DNA of 64,000 nt from Defluviimonas aquaemixtae (GCF_900302475.1 NZ_OMOQ01000005.1:1-64000), one strand, 5' to 3'. Numbered from the stretch's first letter, positions 47,899 through 56,972 are shown. The notes: generated by a model from the letters alone, not told the origin. Translations and numbers: made by a program.

Positions 47899-49034
47899 GC
47901 GCCACCCCTCCCCGGCCCCGCGATCGCGTATTTCACGACCCGCTCCATGTCGGGATCGCAGCCGAGCCCCGGCCCGTCCGGCACGACAACGCATCCGTCC
48001 TCGATCGGAAAGGGTTTCGACAGCAGGTCCTCAACGAGAAAATAGCGCGCCTGGTAGAATTCGCAGCCGAGCGTGATCTCGGGTGTCGCCGCGATCATGT
48101 GCGCGCCCGCGAGATGCGCGAGGCCGGTTTCGAACATGTCACCGCCATAGGCAACAAGCCCCGCCGCCCCGGCGATGCGCGCGACGTCCTGTGCCCGCGC
48201 GAGGCCGCCGGCCTTCATGATCTTGACCGACACGCCGTCGCAGATGTCCTGATCGATAGCACTCGCCATGTCATCGGGCCCGAAGACGCTTTCATCCGCC
48301 AGAAGCGGCACGTCGATGAGGTTTCGAAGCGTCCACATCGTCGCCCAGTCGCCCGCGGCGACGGGCTGCTCGATGAAATCGGGACCATAGGCGGCGATCT
48401 CGGGCACGTCGCGCAAAGCCGCGTTCCGGCTGAGGCCTTGGTTGTAGTCGACGCGCACTGCGAAATCGGGGTGATGCTCGCGGATGTGATCGAGCCGCAT
48501 GCGGTCGAAGTCCGGTCCGGCGAAGCCCGCCTTGAGCTTCACGATGCGCACGCCGTCCGCTTCGAGCCGCTTCAGGAGCGCCTTGTCAGATTCGAAATCC
48601 GGGCTCGCGATCGAGCACGACAGCGGGATCAGCGCAGGCCCGTCTCCGCCCAGAAGTGCCCAGACCGGCCGGCCCGTCAGCTTGCCCGCAAGATCCTGAA
48701 GGGCTGTGTCGAGCGCGGCCTTCGCCTCGGTACAGTGGACGATCGCGCGGCTCGCCTCGGCGAGAATGGCGGCATGATCGGCGACGGCGCGTCCGACGAC
48801 GTGGGGACGAATATAGCGGTCGAGCGCCGCGTAGCTCGCTTCGGGCGAGCCGGTGAAGACGACCCAGGGCGCGGCCTCGCCGAAGCCCTCGACGCCGCCT
48901 TCCGTGGTCAGCCGCAGGATCACGACCTCGACCGCGCCCGCAACGGTTCCGATGCCGTGATCGCGGCGTCCCGACACCGGCAACGCGCAGTGCCAGAGAT
49001 CCATCGCAACGATCCGGTCGTCGAGTTCGCTCAC
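47895..49034 (-). CDS. Enolase-superfamily enzyme (muconate cycloisomerase/racemase subgroup)
   Basis: A 379-residue MR/MLE-type protein. The N-terminal capping domain runs to ~residue 120. The barrel shows the acid/base KxK in IVKLKAGFA, metal ligands Asp in RVDYNQ, Glu in FIEQPV and Asp in LLADESVFG, and the second-face Lys in SVKIMKAGG. With Lys on both faces the enzyme can abstract or donate protons on either side, as in epimerases/racemases, cycloisomerases and some dehydratases. The exact reaction is not assignable. Start GTG 49034 is preferred: it follows the upstream stop (49036-49038) by one base. It overlaps the DadA-like gene. Confidence 0.87.
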   Translation of the reverse strand: MSELDDRIVAMDLWHCALPVSGRRDHGIGTVAGAVEVVILRLTTEGGVEGFGEAAPWVVFTGSPEASYAALDRYIRPHVVGRAVADHAAILAEASRAIVHCTEAKAALDTALQDLAGKLTGRPVWALLGGDGPALIPLSCSIASPDFESDKALLKRLEADGVRIVKLKAGFAGPDFDRMRLDHIREHHPDFAVRVDYNQGLSRNAALRDVPEIAAYGPDFIEQPVAAGDWATMWTLRNLIDVPLLADESVFGPDDMASAIDQDICDGVSVKIMKAGGLARAQDVARIAGAAGLVAYGGDMFETGLAHLAGAHMIAATPEITLGCEFYQARYFLVEDLLSKPFPIEDGCVVVPDGPGLGCDPDMERVVKYAIAGPGRGGA

Positions 49035-49035
49035 A

Positions 49036-50712
49036 TCAAGCCACCCATTCCGAAACCGGTGCCGCCGCCTCATGCAGCGGCTGGGAAATCACGTCGACCA
49101 GCGTCGGTCCGTCATGGGCCAGCGCATCCTTCAGGACCGTGTCGAGGCTCTCGGGATCCTCTACCCGCCACGACTTCACGCCGAATGCGCTGGCGACGGC
49201 CGCATGGTCGGTGCGGCCGAAATCGACGTTGTAGAACCGATTGCCGAAACCAACGTTCTGGCCCGCCTTGATCCAGCCGAAGGTCGCGTTGGAGAACACG
49301 ATCGAGGTGATCGGCATCCGGTGACGGACGATCGTCTCGAACTCGCCGCAGCAGAAGCCGAACGACCCGTCGCCCATCACCGCGACCGTCTTCACGCCCG
49401 GCCGCGCCGTGTGCGCTCCCATGGCGGCGGCGAGTGCGTAACCCAGGGCCCCGTGGGCGCGATTCGTGATGAAATGTCGGCCCGCTTCGCGCCACCGGTA
49501 GTGGGCCGAGAAATAGGGGCACGGCGTTCCCGGGTCGGCAGCGACAATCGCGTCGACGTCGAGCCGCGCGTACAGGGCGGCAATCACACGTTCGGGTCGT
49601 ATCGGTATCTCGGCGCTGGCCGCCAGCGGCTGCATAGCTACAAGCTTGATTTGCCAAGCAGCGGCAGCACGTACCTTGCCGTCCTGACCTTTTGAGTGAC
49701 CGCGCCGCTCAAGTTCGTCGAACAGCGCCGCCAGCACCAGTTTCGCATCCGCCGGAATCGCGACGTCGGTCGGATAGTTCGCGCCAATCACCATCGGATC
49801 GCTGTCGATATGGATGACCTTCACGCCCGGCTTGGGCGAACGCCAGCGCTCGGTCGTCACCGAGCCTGCGCGGCAACCGATGAATATGACCAGATCGGCC
49901 TCGTCCACCACCGCGCGCGTGGCCGGAACACCGCCGTTCGATCCGACGACGCCGACCGCCTGAGGATGCGTCTCGGCGATCGCCCCCTGCCCCGAGACGG
50001 TCGTGGCGATAGGCAGGTCCAGCAATTCGGCCAGCGCCGCGACTTCGTCACACGCGCCCGACAGGACCGGCCCGCCGCCGCAGATCGCCACAGCGCGCAT
50101 TGCGGCGTCAAGAAGATCGGCCGCCGCCCCAATCGCTGCCGGATCGGGCCCGCTGCGTTCGGCAGGATACGCCCGGTGCCGCGGGTCGGCCCAGATCTCG
50201 GCCGGATCGACAGGGGCTTTCTGAGTATCGAACGGAAGGGCGAGGTGCGCAGCACCCGGCCGCCCCGTCGTCATGGCCCGAAACGCCGCCCGGACCATCG
50301 ACGGCAGCCGGTCAGGCTGGTCGAGCGACGCGTTCCACTTCGTCAGCGGCCGGAACAGCGCCACCTGATCAAGCTCGGTCAGCGGGTAGCGCCCGCGCGA
50401 GGTGGTCGCGACATCGGTTGTGATCGCGAGCACAGGCACCGAGCTTTCGTTGGCCTCTACCACGCCAGGCAGGATGTATGTCGCGCCGCCGCCCGAAGGG
50501 CCTTCACAGATGCCGGGCTTGCCGCTCATTCGCGCGTAGCCGTCGGCCATGTAGGCCGCGTGCCGCTCGTCGCGCGTCAAGATATGGGTGATGCCGTGAT
50601 CGAGCCGGGCGAGCGCGTCGTAGAACGGCAGCGTCGTGTCGCCGCACAGGCCGAACATATGGGTAGCACCATGTGCCTGAAGCATACGCACCATCGCCTC
50701 GGCGCCGGTCAT
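49036..50712 (-). CDS. Thiamine-diphosphate-dependent enzyme (acetolactate synthase/benzoylformate decarboxylase-like)
   Basis: A 558-residue ThDP enzyme with the three-domain layout: N-terminal PYR domain with activator Glu in [20 protein letters not shown], a middle domain (~190-330), and a PP domain with the cofactor motif [13 protein letters not shown]...NATFG near residues 425-455. Members decarboxylate 2-oxo acids or form carboligation products. The cluster position beside a DadA-like oxidase suggests decarboxylation of the 2-oxo acid it makes. ATG 50712 is preferred because the PYR domain starts there. The open frame upstream lacks similarity. First gene of the minus-strand operon. Confidence 0.88.
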   Translation of the reverse strand: MTGAEAMVRMLQAHGATHMFGLCGDTTLPFYDALARLDHGITHILTRDERHAAYMADGYARMSGKPGICEGPSGGGATYILPGVVEANESSVPVLAITTDVATTSRGRYPLTELDQVALFRPLTKWNASLDQPDRLPSMVRAAFRAMTTGRPGAAHLALPFDTQKAPVDPAEIWADPRHRAYPAERSGPDPAAIGAAADLLDAAMRAVAICGGGPVLSGACDEVAALAELLDLPIATTVSGQGAIAETHPQAVGVVGSNGGVPATRAVVDEADLVIFIGCRAGSVTTERWRSPKPGVKVIHIDSDPMVIGANYPTDVAIPADAKLVLAALFDELERRGHSKGQDGKVRAAAAWQIKLVAMQPLAASAEIPIRPERVIAALYARLDVDAIVAADPGTPCPYFSAHYRWREAGRHFITNRAHGALGYALAAAMGAHTARPGVKTVAVMGDGSFGFCCGEFETIVRHRMPITSIVFSNATFGWIKAGQNVGFGNRFYNVDFGRTDHAAVASAFGVKSWRVEDPESLDTVLKDALAHDGPTLVDVISQPLHEAAAPVSEWVA

Positions 50713-50836
50713 CTGGTTTCCGCCCTGTTCTGGCACCTCGGACACTCCCTGGACGCTCCCGCTCCGATGCGAAGCTTGTTTGGCCACGTCCACTGTGTCA
50801 ACGAATAGCGAAGCTTCGGTCAGGGAGGCGCGGAAG
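50713..50836. promoter_or_regulatory. Divergent promoter region of the TRAP/ThDP cluster
   Basis: A 124-base gap between the ThDP gene (minus) and the racemase-like gene (plus). On the minus strand TTGACA (complement of 50796-50801) is a strong -35 candidate for the operon. GCGAAGCTT occurs twice, at 50769-50777 and 50808-50816, which may be regulator half-sites. No -10 is convincing. Confidence 0.35.
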
Positions 50837-51550
50837 GTGGTCAAGGTTCAGGGCGGCAAATCCATCTACGGCGCGGCAGTCGGCATCCTGATGTTGGACG
50901 CGCGCTTCCCCCGCATACCGGGCGACATGGGCAACGCGCTGACCTGGCCCTTTCCGGTGCTCTACCGCGTCGTTCGCGATGCGACGCCCGACCGGGTGGT
51001 GCGACGTGGCGCAGAAGGCACGCTACCCGCCTTCATCGCCGCCGCCCGCGATCTTGCCCGCGACGGCGCCGACGGGATCACCACGAACTGCGGATTCCTG
51101 TCGCTCTTCCAAGATGAGCTTGCCGAGGCGGTGGGCGTGCCGGTCGCGACCTCGTCGCTCATGCAGGTCGGACTCGTGAACCGGCTGCTGCCCAAGGGTC
51201 GGCGTGCCGGGATCCTCACGATTTCGGGCTCGACGCTGACGCCGGCTCATCTCGACAAGGCCGGGGTCCCGCCGGGAACGCCCGTGGGATCGACCGAGGG
51301 CGGGCGCGAGTTCACTCGGGTCATTCTGAATGACGAGGCCGAGCTCGACACCGAACTCGCTCGGCAGGACAATGTCGAGGCCGCGTTGGCGCTTCGGGCG
51401 GCGAATCCCGATTTGGGGGCGATCGTTCTCGAATGCACCAACATGGTGCCCTACGCGGCCGATATCAGGGCCGCGTGCGGCCTGCCGGTCTTCTCGATCT
51501 TCAGTTTCATCAGATGGTATCAGGAAGGCCTTGCGCCTGCGCGCCATTGA
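50837..51550 (+). CDS. Asp/Glu/hydantoin racemase superfamily protein
   Basis: A 237-residue protein of the aspartate/glutamate racemase fold. It has a Cys-bearing first half (GADGITTNCGFLSLFQDELA) and second half (LGAIVLECTNMVPYAADIR), the two catalytic Cys positions of cofactor-independent racemases. GTG 50837 is chosen because GGGAGG lies 8 bases before it. It is divergent from the ThDP gene, so it belongs to the same catabolic island and could interconvert D and L substrate. The substrate is unknown. Maleate isomerase-like activity is an alternative in this fold. Confidence 0.85.
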   Translation: MVKVQGGKSIYGAAVGILMLDARFPRIPGDMGNALTWPFPVLYRVVRDATPDRVVRRGAEGTLPAFIAAARDLARDGADGITTNCGFLSLFQDELAEAVGVPVATSSLMQVGLVNRLLPKGRRAGILTISGSTLTPAHLDKAGVPPGTPVGSTEGGREFTRVILNDEAELDTELARQDNVEAALALRAANPDLGAIVLECTNMVPYAADIRAACGLPVFSIFSFIRWYQEGLAPARH

Positions 51551-51644
51551 CGCGCACCTGGGCGCTCGGTTCTCGGCTACTGCGGATGACCGCCGCGGGA
51601 CGCACCCCCCCCGGCCCGCAAACTTGCGGCATCGGGGATCGTGC

Positions 51645-51650
51645 TATATG
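51645..51650 (+). promoter_or_regulatory. Possible -10 element of the DUF6778 lipoprotein gene
   Basis: TATATG at 51645-51650, preceded by CTTGCG (51623-51628) at 16-base spacing, about 57 bases before the ATG at 51707. Weak -35, so low confidence. Confidence 0.3.
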
Positions 51651-51706
51651 AGGTGCGGTGAAAGCACGGGACTACACAGTGTCGTACCGGTAGCGGAATA
51701 CGAGTG

Positions 51707-52324
51707 ATGCGGATATTGAAGCTTTTCGGAAAGTTTTCTGTTGCTGCGGCCTGCGGTCTCCTGCCCGGCTGTGGCTCAACTTGGTCGGTTTCCTATGACG
51801 AATCCGTCGACGCATCAGTTTCTGACGGCTGGCATGCCGGGGCGGTGCAGGTCGAGGTGCCCGAGGACCTGACAGTTACCGACATCAACACGCTGGTTCC
51901 GGATGCCGACATCGTCTGGCACGGCGATCCGCCGGGCGACCGCAAGGCACAGGTCGCCGAGATCGTGAGAGCGGGCGTGACCGAGGGCGCCGACGGTCTG
52001 GACGGGACGCGAGAGGTCGATTTTCACGTCCTCCTGTCGAGATTCCACGGCGTGACGCCGGCCGCTGTCGCCCTGGCTCCCTCAGCGGTCCACAACATCG
52101 ACTTCACGATCCAGGCGGTCGACTCTGATACCGGAGAAGAGCTTACCGAACCGGTGGAAATCAGCGCCGATGTCGAAGCCAATCTGGGTGCCATTGCGGT
52201 CTTCGCGGCGATGCAGGGCGAAGCCGAAAAGGACCGTATCATCGAACGGATTGCCGAGGTGACGGCAGGCTGGCTTGGCATCGGCCCCGACCCGAGGGGA
52301 GAGTTCAAGACGCTAGGCCAGTGA
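51707..52324 (+). CDS. DUF6778-type lipoprotein
   Basis: A 205-residue lipoprotein. The signal reads MRILKLFGKFSVAAACGLLP with lipobox LPGC. The mature protein has a conserved pattern VEVPEDLTVTDINTLVPDAD, then IVWHGDPPGDRKAQVAEIV and FHVLLSRFHGVTPAA, which I associate with the Rhodobacterales DUF6778 family of unknown function. ATG 51707 is used. An alternative GTG precedes it by one codon. No close operon partner: it stands between the racemase-like gene and the convergent chorismate mutase gene. Confidence 0.72.
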   Translation: MRILKLFGKFSVAAACGLLPGCGSTWSVSYDESVDASVSDGWHAGAVQVEVPEDLTVTDINTLVPDADIVWHGDPPGDRKAQVAEIVRAGVTEGADGLDGTREVDFHVLLSRFHGVTPAAVALAPSAVHNIDFTIQAVDSDTGEELTEPVEISADVEANLGAIAVFAAMQGEAEKDRIIERIAEVTAGWLGIGPDPRGEFKTLGQ

Positions 52325-52347
52325 GTATGCCGCGTGTGCAACGGCGC

Positions 52348-52641
52348 TCAGCGATCGCCGATCGTCGTCTCTTCGCGGGCGATTGACCAGTCGATAATGC
52401 GCCGCCAGAGCATTTCGGCGAGCGCCGGGTCGAGCCCTTCCAGCCGCGCTGCCGCACGGATCTTTGTGAAAACTTCTTCCACCCGCGCGTCGATTCGCGC
52501 GGGCAAACCCAGCGCCGGCTTCAGCTCGGCCGCGCGATCGATGTAGCCCGAGCGCTCAGCCAGAAGCGCCACCAGCGCGCGGTCGATCCTGTCGATCTCG
52601 GCGCGGACGTCGGTCATCGTTGCGCAGTCAGCCGCCTTCAT
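52348..52641 (-). CDS. AroQ-type chorismate mutase (or PchB-like)
   Basis: A 97-residue all-helical protein. The N-terminal helix TDVRAEIDRIDRALVALLAER with the Arg near residue 13 is the AroQ chorismate mutase signature (chorismate to prephenate). The early DCATMTDVRAEIDRID and the C-terminal IIDWSIAREE also resemble PchB, an isochorismate-pyruvate lyase, so the exact reaction is open. ATG 52641 is preferred over the internal Met at 52617 because GGACGGAGGGCGGA precedes it. It lies 95 bases from hemF on the same strand. Confidence 0.82.
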   Translation of the reverse strand: MKAADCATMTDVRAEIDRIDRALVALLAERSGYIDRAAELKPALGLPARIDARVEEVFTKIRAAARLEGLDPALAEMLWRRIIDWSIAREETTIGDR

Positions 52642-52736
52642 TCCGCCCTCCGTCCGTTTCGCTCGGCGGCCTCATAGCGTGTGCAGCGGGCGGCGGCAAT
52701 GAGGCCGGAGCGGGCAGCGCGACCGGCCCCGAGGCG

Positions 52737-53630
52737 TCAAAGCCACTTGGCAAGCGGCGGCAGGCTCATCAACACCGCATTCGCGTCATGTCCTGTCTCC
52801 AGGCCAAACTTCGTGCCCCGGTCGTAGACGAGATTGTATTCCGCGTAGAGCCCGCGATGGATGAGCTGCGTTTCGCGGTCGGCCGTGTCCCAGGGGTGCT
52901 TCAGTCGCCGTTCGACAATCGGAAGGAAGGCCGGCAAGAAGGCGCGCCCAACATCGCGCGCAAAGGCGAAGTCCGCCTGCCAGTCACCTGTATTCAGGTC
53001 GTCGAAGAAGATTCCGCCCACGCCCCGTGCGCGGCCTCTGTGCGGCACGAAAAAATATTCGTCCGCCCAGGACTTGAAGCGCGTATAGTAGTTGGCGTCG
53101 TGCGGGTCGCAGGCCGCCGCCAGCACTGCGTGAAAGTGGCTCGTATCCTCGGCATACTCGATGCAGGGATTGAGGTCCGCGCCGCCGCCGAACCACCAGG
53201 CATTCGGGGTCCAGAACATGCGCGTGTTCATGTGCACGGCCGGTGCATGAGGGTTCTGCATATGGGCGACCAGGCTGATGCCGGAGGCCCAGAACCGCGG
53301 GTCCTTTTCCATTCCCGGCACACCACGCGCGGCCATTGCGGCCTGTGCGCGCTGGCCCAACTTGCCGTAGACCGCCGAGACGTTCACACCGACCTTTTCG
53401 AAGACACGGCCGCCGCGCATCACGCTCATGCAGCCGCCCCCTGCGTCGGTGCCGTCATCGCTATCGCGAAGGGTCTGGCTGCGTTCGAAGCGGCCCGGCG
53501 CGCGATCGGACAAGGGGCCTGACTCGTGCCGCTCTTCGATCGCCTCGAAGGCTGCGAGAATTTCGTCGCGCAGTGCGCGGAACCATGCAGTCGCGCGCGC
53601 CTTTTCCTCTTCAAGCTCCAATGCCTGCAT
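52737..53630 (-). CDS. hemF: Oxygen-dependent coproporphyrinogen III oxidase
   Basis: A 297-residue enzyme that oxidatively decarboxylates coproporphyrinogen III to protoporphyrinogen IX in haem synthesis. Diagnostic segments are GGGCMSVMRGGRVFEKVGVN, MNTRMFWTPNAWWFGGGADL, and RGVGGIFFDDLNTGDWQAD near the middle-to-end. The start may be ATG 53630 or GTG 53636 (adding two residues). Both are near the family N-terminus. The upstream gap to the lipoprotein gene is about 160 bases, and the genes are divergent. Confidence 0.97.
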   Translation of the reverse strand: MQALELEEEKARATAWFRALRDEILAAFEAIEERHESGPLSDRAPGRFERSQTLRDSDDGTDAGGGCMSVMRGGRVFEKVGVNVSAVYGKLGQRAQAAMAARGVPGMEKDPRFWASGISLVAHMQNPHAPAVHMNTRMFWTPNAWWFGGGADLNPCIEYAEDTSHFHAVLAAACDPHDANYYTRFKSWADEYFFVPHRGRARGVGGIFFDDLNTGDWQADFAFARDVGRAFLPAFLPIVERRLKHPWDTADRETQLIHRGLYAEYNLVYDRGTKFGLETGHDANAVLMSLPPLAKWL

Positions 53631-53796
53631 ACTCACCCCAGTCACGACCCGCCCTCTTCTGCCTAGCAGACCCGTCGACACCATACCAGAACGACGAAGG
53701 TGGCGTCCCGCCCCGCTGGCTCCGGCCCGACAAAACTGTATGCTGACAGGAGTTTCTCTCGTCGCGAGTCGCCTCATGGTTTTATCCTTCCGCCTA

Positions 53797-54162
53797 ATGT
53801 TTCGTCCCGCACTACTTTGCCTGTCGCTCGCGAGTGCCTGCGCCGACACGACCACGCATTGCGCCGGTTCAGAGACTCGTGAGCTTCGGATTGTCGAGCG
53901 GCTTATCGAAGAAACCCGTGCTGATATCTCGCGAGGCTACCGACGCGAGCGGGTCGACAGCGGGGCCACCGTGAACTTCTGCGTCGGCGGACACGAATCC
54001 AATGTCGGTGTGAGTTTCTGCACCGACCCCGGTAGGCGGTCCCGGCCGGTCGCGATCGACGCGGAGGCCGAGGCGCGCAAGCTCGATGCACTTCTGGCGC
54101 GCCGCGATCGGCTTCGGGCCGCGATTGCGGCAAGTCAGTTTGCCTGCGGTGGTTCGGTATGA
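53797..54162 (+). CDS. Small lipoprotein, paralogous to the next gene (copy 1)
   Basis: A 121-residue protein with a hydrophobic N-terminus (MFRPALLCLSLASAC) and a Cys-containing lipobox-like junction. The mature part starts with THCAGSETRELRIVERLIEET and ends with RPVAIDAEAEARKLDALLARRDRL. It shares with the next gene the pattern TRELRxxxxLxxExxAxxxRGYxxE, a middle Cys-rich stretch, then RPVAIDxxAExRKLDxLxARR. No known family. ATG 53797 is used, and ATG 53776 would add seven residues. It lies 10 bases before copy 2. Confidence 0.65.
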   Translation: MFRPALLCLSLASACADTTTHCAGSETRELRIVERLIEETRADISRGYRRERVDSGATVNFCVGGHESNVGVSFCTDPGRRSRPVAIDAEAEARKLDALLARRDRLRAAIAASQFACGGSV

Positions 54163-54172
54163 GAGGGCGACG

Positions 54173-54565
54173 ATGCGCACGGCATATCTAATCGCAGCAT
54201 TTGTCCTAATGGTTGCAGCATGCGGCACGAAGCAAGAGCAATGCATACGCACAGCAACGCGCGAAATCCGGACGCTCGATCATCTGACTGCCGAAGCCGA
54301 GGCCAACCTGGCGCGCGGCTACGCGTATGAGGAACGGGAGATCGTGCGCCATGTCTGGCAGCGCTGCGACAACGGCCTGTTCGATCCGGGCCATCCGCGT
54401 CGCATGTGTTTCGAACCGGTCTTCGACACGGTTCGCCGGCCCGTTGCCATCGATCCGGCAGCCGAGACCCGAAAACTTGATGGCCTGAAAGCGCGGCGTG
54501 CGGCACTCGTTGGCCCTGTCAGCGCCCGGATCGAAAGCTGCCGTGTGACCTATCCCGAAAGCTGA
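54173..54565 (+). CDS. Small lipoprotein, paralogous to the preceding gene (copy 2)
   Basis: A 130-residue protein with a lipoprotein signal (MRTAYLIAAFVLMVAAC) and lipobox VAAC. The mature region CIRTATREIRTLDHLTAEAE, RGYAYEEREIVRHVWQRCDN and RPVAIDPAAETRKLDGLKAR parallels copy 1 throughout, including the order of its Cys residues. The tandem arrangement with a 10-base gap indicates duplication and co-transcription. Function unknown. Confidence 0.7.
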   Translation: MRTAYLIAAFVLMVAACGTKQEQCIRTATREIRTLDHLTAEAEANLARGYAYEEREIVRHVWQRCDNGLFDPGHPRRMCFEPVFDTVRRPVAIDPAAETRKLDGLKARRAALVGPVSARIESCRVTYPES

Positions 54566-54574
54566 GCCTGATGC

Positions 54575-55384
54575 TCAGTAAGCCGGCACCTGAACAGGAT
54601 CGAGAAGCCCACGCCCGCCATCGACGGTCAGGATCTGCCCGGTCACGAAGCCGGAGCCATCGGAGGCGAGGTACTGCACGGAGTCGACAAGCTCGCTCGC
54701 CGCGGCGATGCGGCCGAGCGGCGTCCCCTCCGCAATCGCGTCACGCCAATCGGGATTATCCTTCAGCCGGGCCTGCAGGCTTGCGGTCATGACGCTGGCA
54801 AGTGAGACGGCGTTGACCCGGATACGGTGGGAAGCGAGAGCCACCGCGAGCGACCGCGTCGCCTGGTTGAGCGCCGCTTCGGCGATCGAGTAGGCCAGAA
54901 GATCTGGCTGGGCGCGATGGGCGGCCAGCGTGGAGACGTTGACGATGGCGCCGATCGGTCCTTCGATCTGCTCCTCCTTCTGTGCCTGCACGATCATGCG
55001 CTTCGCCGCCATCTGCGACAGTCTGAGAGAGGCCAGCAGGTTCAAGTTCAGCATCGCCTCGAGCGCCGGATCATCTGCATTCAGCGGGTCCGACGACATG
55101 ATGCCCCGGCTTGCATTGACGACGATGTCGATGCGTTCGAAGGCGTCCACCGTCGCCGAAAGCAGGTTGGCGAGCGTCAGCCTCTGGCTCAGATCGCCGC
55201 CGAAATAGCGGACTTCACCCTCTTCCGCCGCGTCCTGGCGCAATTCGTCGGCCAGGCGCGACTCGTCGTTGTCCGCGAACATCACGCGGGCGCCCCGGTC
55301 CACGAAATGCCGCCCGATAGCGAGGCCGACCCCGGCCGCGGCCCCGGTGACGATGGCGGTCTTTCCGGCGATGGAGAGGGACAT
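54575..55384 (-). CDS. SDR-family protein with altered catalytic site
   Basis: A 269-residue SDR-fold protein. It has the nucleotide motif TGAAAGVGLAIG and NVSTLA with the catalytic-Ser position, but the usual YxxxK is YSIAE: Tyr165 is kept and the Lys position (169) is Glu, and the NNAG motif reads NASRG. Loss of the catalytic Lys predicts weak or altered oxidoreductase activity unless another residue substitutes. The substrate is unknown. ATG 55384 follows GGAGAGGGACATC-like purines only weakly. It is convergent with the lipoprotein pair and downstream of the methyltransferase gene. Confidence 0.85.
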   Translation of the reverse strand: MSLSIAGKTAIVTGAAAGVGLAIGRHFVDRGARVMFADNDESRLADELRQDAAEEGEVRYFGGDLSQRLTLANLLSATVDAFERIDIVVNASRGIMSSDPLNADDPALEAMLNLNLLASLRLSQMAAKRMIVQAQKEEQIEGPIGAIVNVSTLAAHRAQPDLLAYSIAEAALNQATRSLAVALASHRIRVNAVSLASVMTASLQARLKDNPDWRDAIAEGTPLGRIAAASELVDSVQYLASDGSGFVTGQILTVDGGRGLLDPVQVPAY

Positions 55385-55440
55385 CTTTGATTTCCTGCCT
55401 TGAGGTCGGGTCGCGTGATTCTGGCGCAGACTAGTGGATA

Positions 55441-56460
55441 TCAACGCCGTGGGCGAGCGGTGGCGGGAGCTACCGCCACGGGCCGCGCAGCGGCGAATAT
55501 CTTAAAGCCGGAGTCGCCCCCAATCTCGGCGACCTCGCGGAAATTGGCCCTCAGCACAGCCTCGTAGGGAAGGTGACGGTTCGCGACCAGGTAGAGCCGC
55601 CCTTGCGGCGCGAGCATTTCTGCGGCAGCCGCGATGAAGGCAGCCCCGAGCGCCGGATCGGCCGCGCGGCCAACGTGAAAGGGCGGATTCGTGACGACCG
55701 TCGCCGGGCGTCCGTCTGACTTAAACAATGTCGCGTCCGCCCAATGAAAATGCGCCCTCGGGTCGGTCACGTTCGCCCGCGCGCATTCGAGCGCAGCGTG
55801 ATCAGCCTCGATCAGATCGAGGCTCATCACGTCCGGCCGGGCGAGGATCGCGGTGGCGAGAAAACCCCAACCCGCCCCCAGCTCGACCACATGTCCAGAC
55901 AGATCGCCGGGCAGCGCTGCGGCAAGAAGTTCGGACCCGCGGTCAGGCCGGTCGGCCGCGAAGACGCCAGGCATGGTAGTGAAGCCTGGCGCCGGGCAGA
56001 GGGGGGTTGCCATCCAGTCGTCGAATTCGGGACCCGCCGCGAAGCGGAAGATCTTGCCATGCGCCTTGGCGAGCGGGGCGGAGATCGCCACCCGCGACCG
56101 GATATCCCGGATCATCGAATCCACGCCGTCGGTTTTCTGCCCGTCGATCCAGACTGGCCCGCCGGCGACGACCTTCGCGGTCGCCCCCGCGATGCGGGCA
56201 CGCGCTTCGCCCCGGGCGCGCGGCAGCACCACGACGGCCGCCGCGAAGCCGTCGCCAGCCTCGGCGATCGAGGGGACGACATGCCATCCGTGCCGGGCAA
56301 GCGCTGCGTGGTCGGGGTAGAACCCCTGGACGACGACGGTCCGGTCCTTCGGAAAGATGGACAGATCGGCCGCGGCGCGTGGCCCGGTGAGGAGCACACG
56401 GCCGGATGCGGGCAGCGCATCTGCGCCCTGAAGCGCAAGGGAAAATCTCGGATGAGCCAT
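55441..56460 (-). CDS. Class I SAM-dependent methyltransferase, RsmC/RsmD-like
   Basis: A 339-residue protein (from ATG 56460) with a C-terminal methyltransferase domain: the SAM motif VVELGAGWGFLATAIL near residue 195 and the N-methylating motif NPPF within VVTNPPFHVGRAAD. The NPPF motif and the two-domain layout resemble RsmC, which methylates guanine in 16S rRNA. The N-terminal half is probably a noncatalytic domain. An alternative start at 56502 would overlap clpS. The clpS end lies 20 bases upstream, so the two are likely co-transcribed. Confidence 0.82.
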   Translation of the reverse strand: MAHPRFSLALQGADALPASGRVLLTGPRAAADLSIFPKDRTVVVQGFYPDHAALARHGWHVVPSIAEAGDGFAAAVVVLPRARGEARARIAGATAKVVAGGPVWIDGQKTDGVDSMIRDIRSRVAISAPLAKAHGKIFRFAAGPEFDDWMATPLCPAPGFTTMPGVFAADRPDRGSELLAAALPGDLSGHVVELGAGWGFLATAILARPDVMSLDLIEADHAALECARANVTDPRAHFHWADATLFKSDGRPATVVTNPPFHVGRAADPALGAAFIAAAAEMLAPQGRLYLVANRHLPYEAVLRANFREVAEIGGDSGFKIFAAARPVAVAPATARPRR

Positions 56461-56480
56461 CCAGGGCTGGGGGCCGGCCC

Positions 56481-56822
56481 CTATTCCTTTTCCATCGTGC
56501 ATTGCAGCGGGTGCTGATGGCGGCGCGAGAAGTCCATCACCTGCGCCACTTTCGTCTCTGCGACCTCGAACGAGAAGACGCCCACGACGGCGAGGCCCTT
56601 CTTATGCACGGTCAGCATCACCTCAAAGGCCTGACTGTGTGTCATCCCGAAGAACCGCTCAAGCACATGGACGACAAATTCCATGGGCGTGTAGTCGTCA
56701 TTCAGAAGCAGCACCTTGTATAGCGGCGGACGCTGCGTCTTCGGACGCGTTTTGGTGATCACCGAAGTATCGGGTGAACCACCTCGCTTGTCGTCCGACA
56801 AAATGATGGGGTGCAGCGGCAC
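56481..56822 (-). CDS. clpS: ATP-dependent Clp protease adaptor ClpS
   Basis: A 113-residue adaptor that delivers N-degron substrates to ClpAP. The core [40 protein letters not shown] and [20 protein letters not shown] are strongly conserved. The Asp-Asp and Met-Glu residues near the N-degron pocket are present. Start: GTG 56822 is chosen because AAGGAG precedes it at nine bases. TTG 56825 is an alternative. The ATG at 56891 is upstream of a possible promoter -10 (TATATT at 56879-56884) and so is unlikely. Downstream lies the methyltransferase gene. Confidence 0.93.
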   Translation of the reverse strand: MPLHPIILSDDKRGGSPDTSVITKTRPKTQRPPLYKVLLLNDDYTPMEFVVHVLERFFGMTHSQAFEVMLTVHKKGLAVVGVFSFEVAETKVAQVMDFSRRHQHPLQCTMEKE

Positions 56823-56878
56823 CAATCGACACTCCTTCGGGGGCCGCGACCGGAATCGGCGCGACGCTTGGGTCTTCC

Positions 56879-56884
56879 AATATA
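56879..56884 (-). promoter_or_regulatory. Possible -10 element of clpS
   Basis: TATATT on the minus strand, with a weak -35 (TTTTCA) 16 bases upstream. If used, transcription starts downstream of the ATG at 56891, consistent with the GTG start at 56822. Pattern match only. Confidence 0.35.
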
Positions 56885-56972
56885 GTCCCATCACCAAATG
56901 TGAAAAGGGTCGCGATGCCGCGGATTGCGTCCGGAAGCGCAAAGGGTCAAGAATCACGGCGCGGGGGATTAC

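Noticed and set aside
50769..50816. Direct repeats GCGAAGCTT in the divergent promoter
   Set aside because: Only two short copies, 39 bases apart, neither symmetric. They could be chance, so they are only mentioned with the promoter region.
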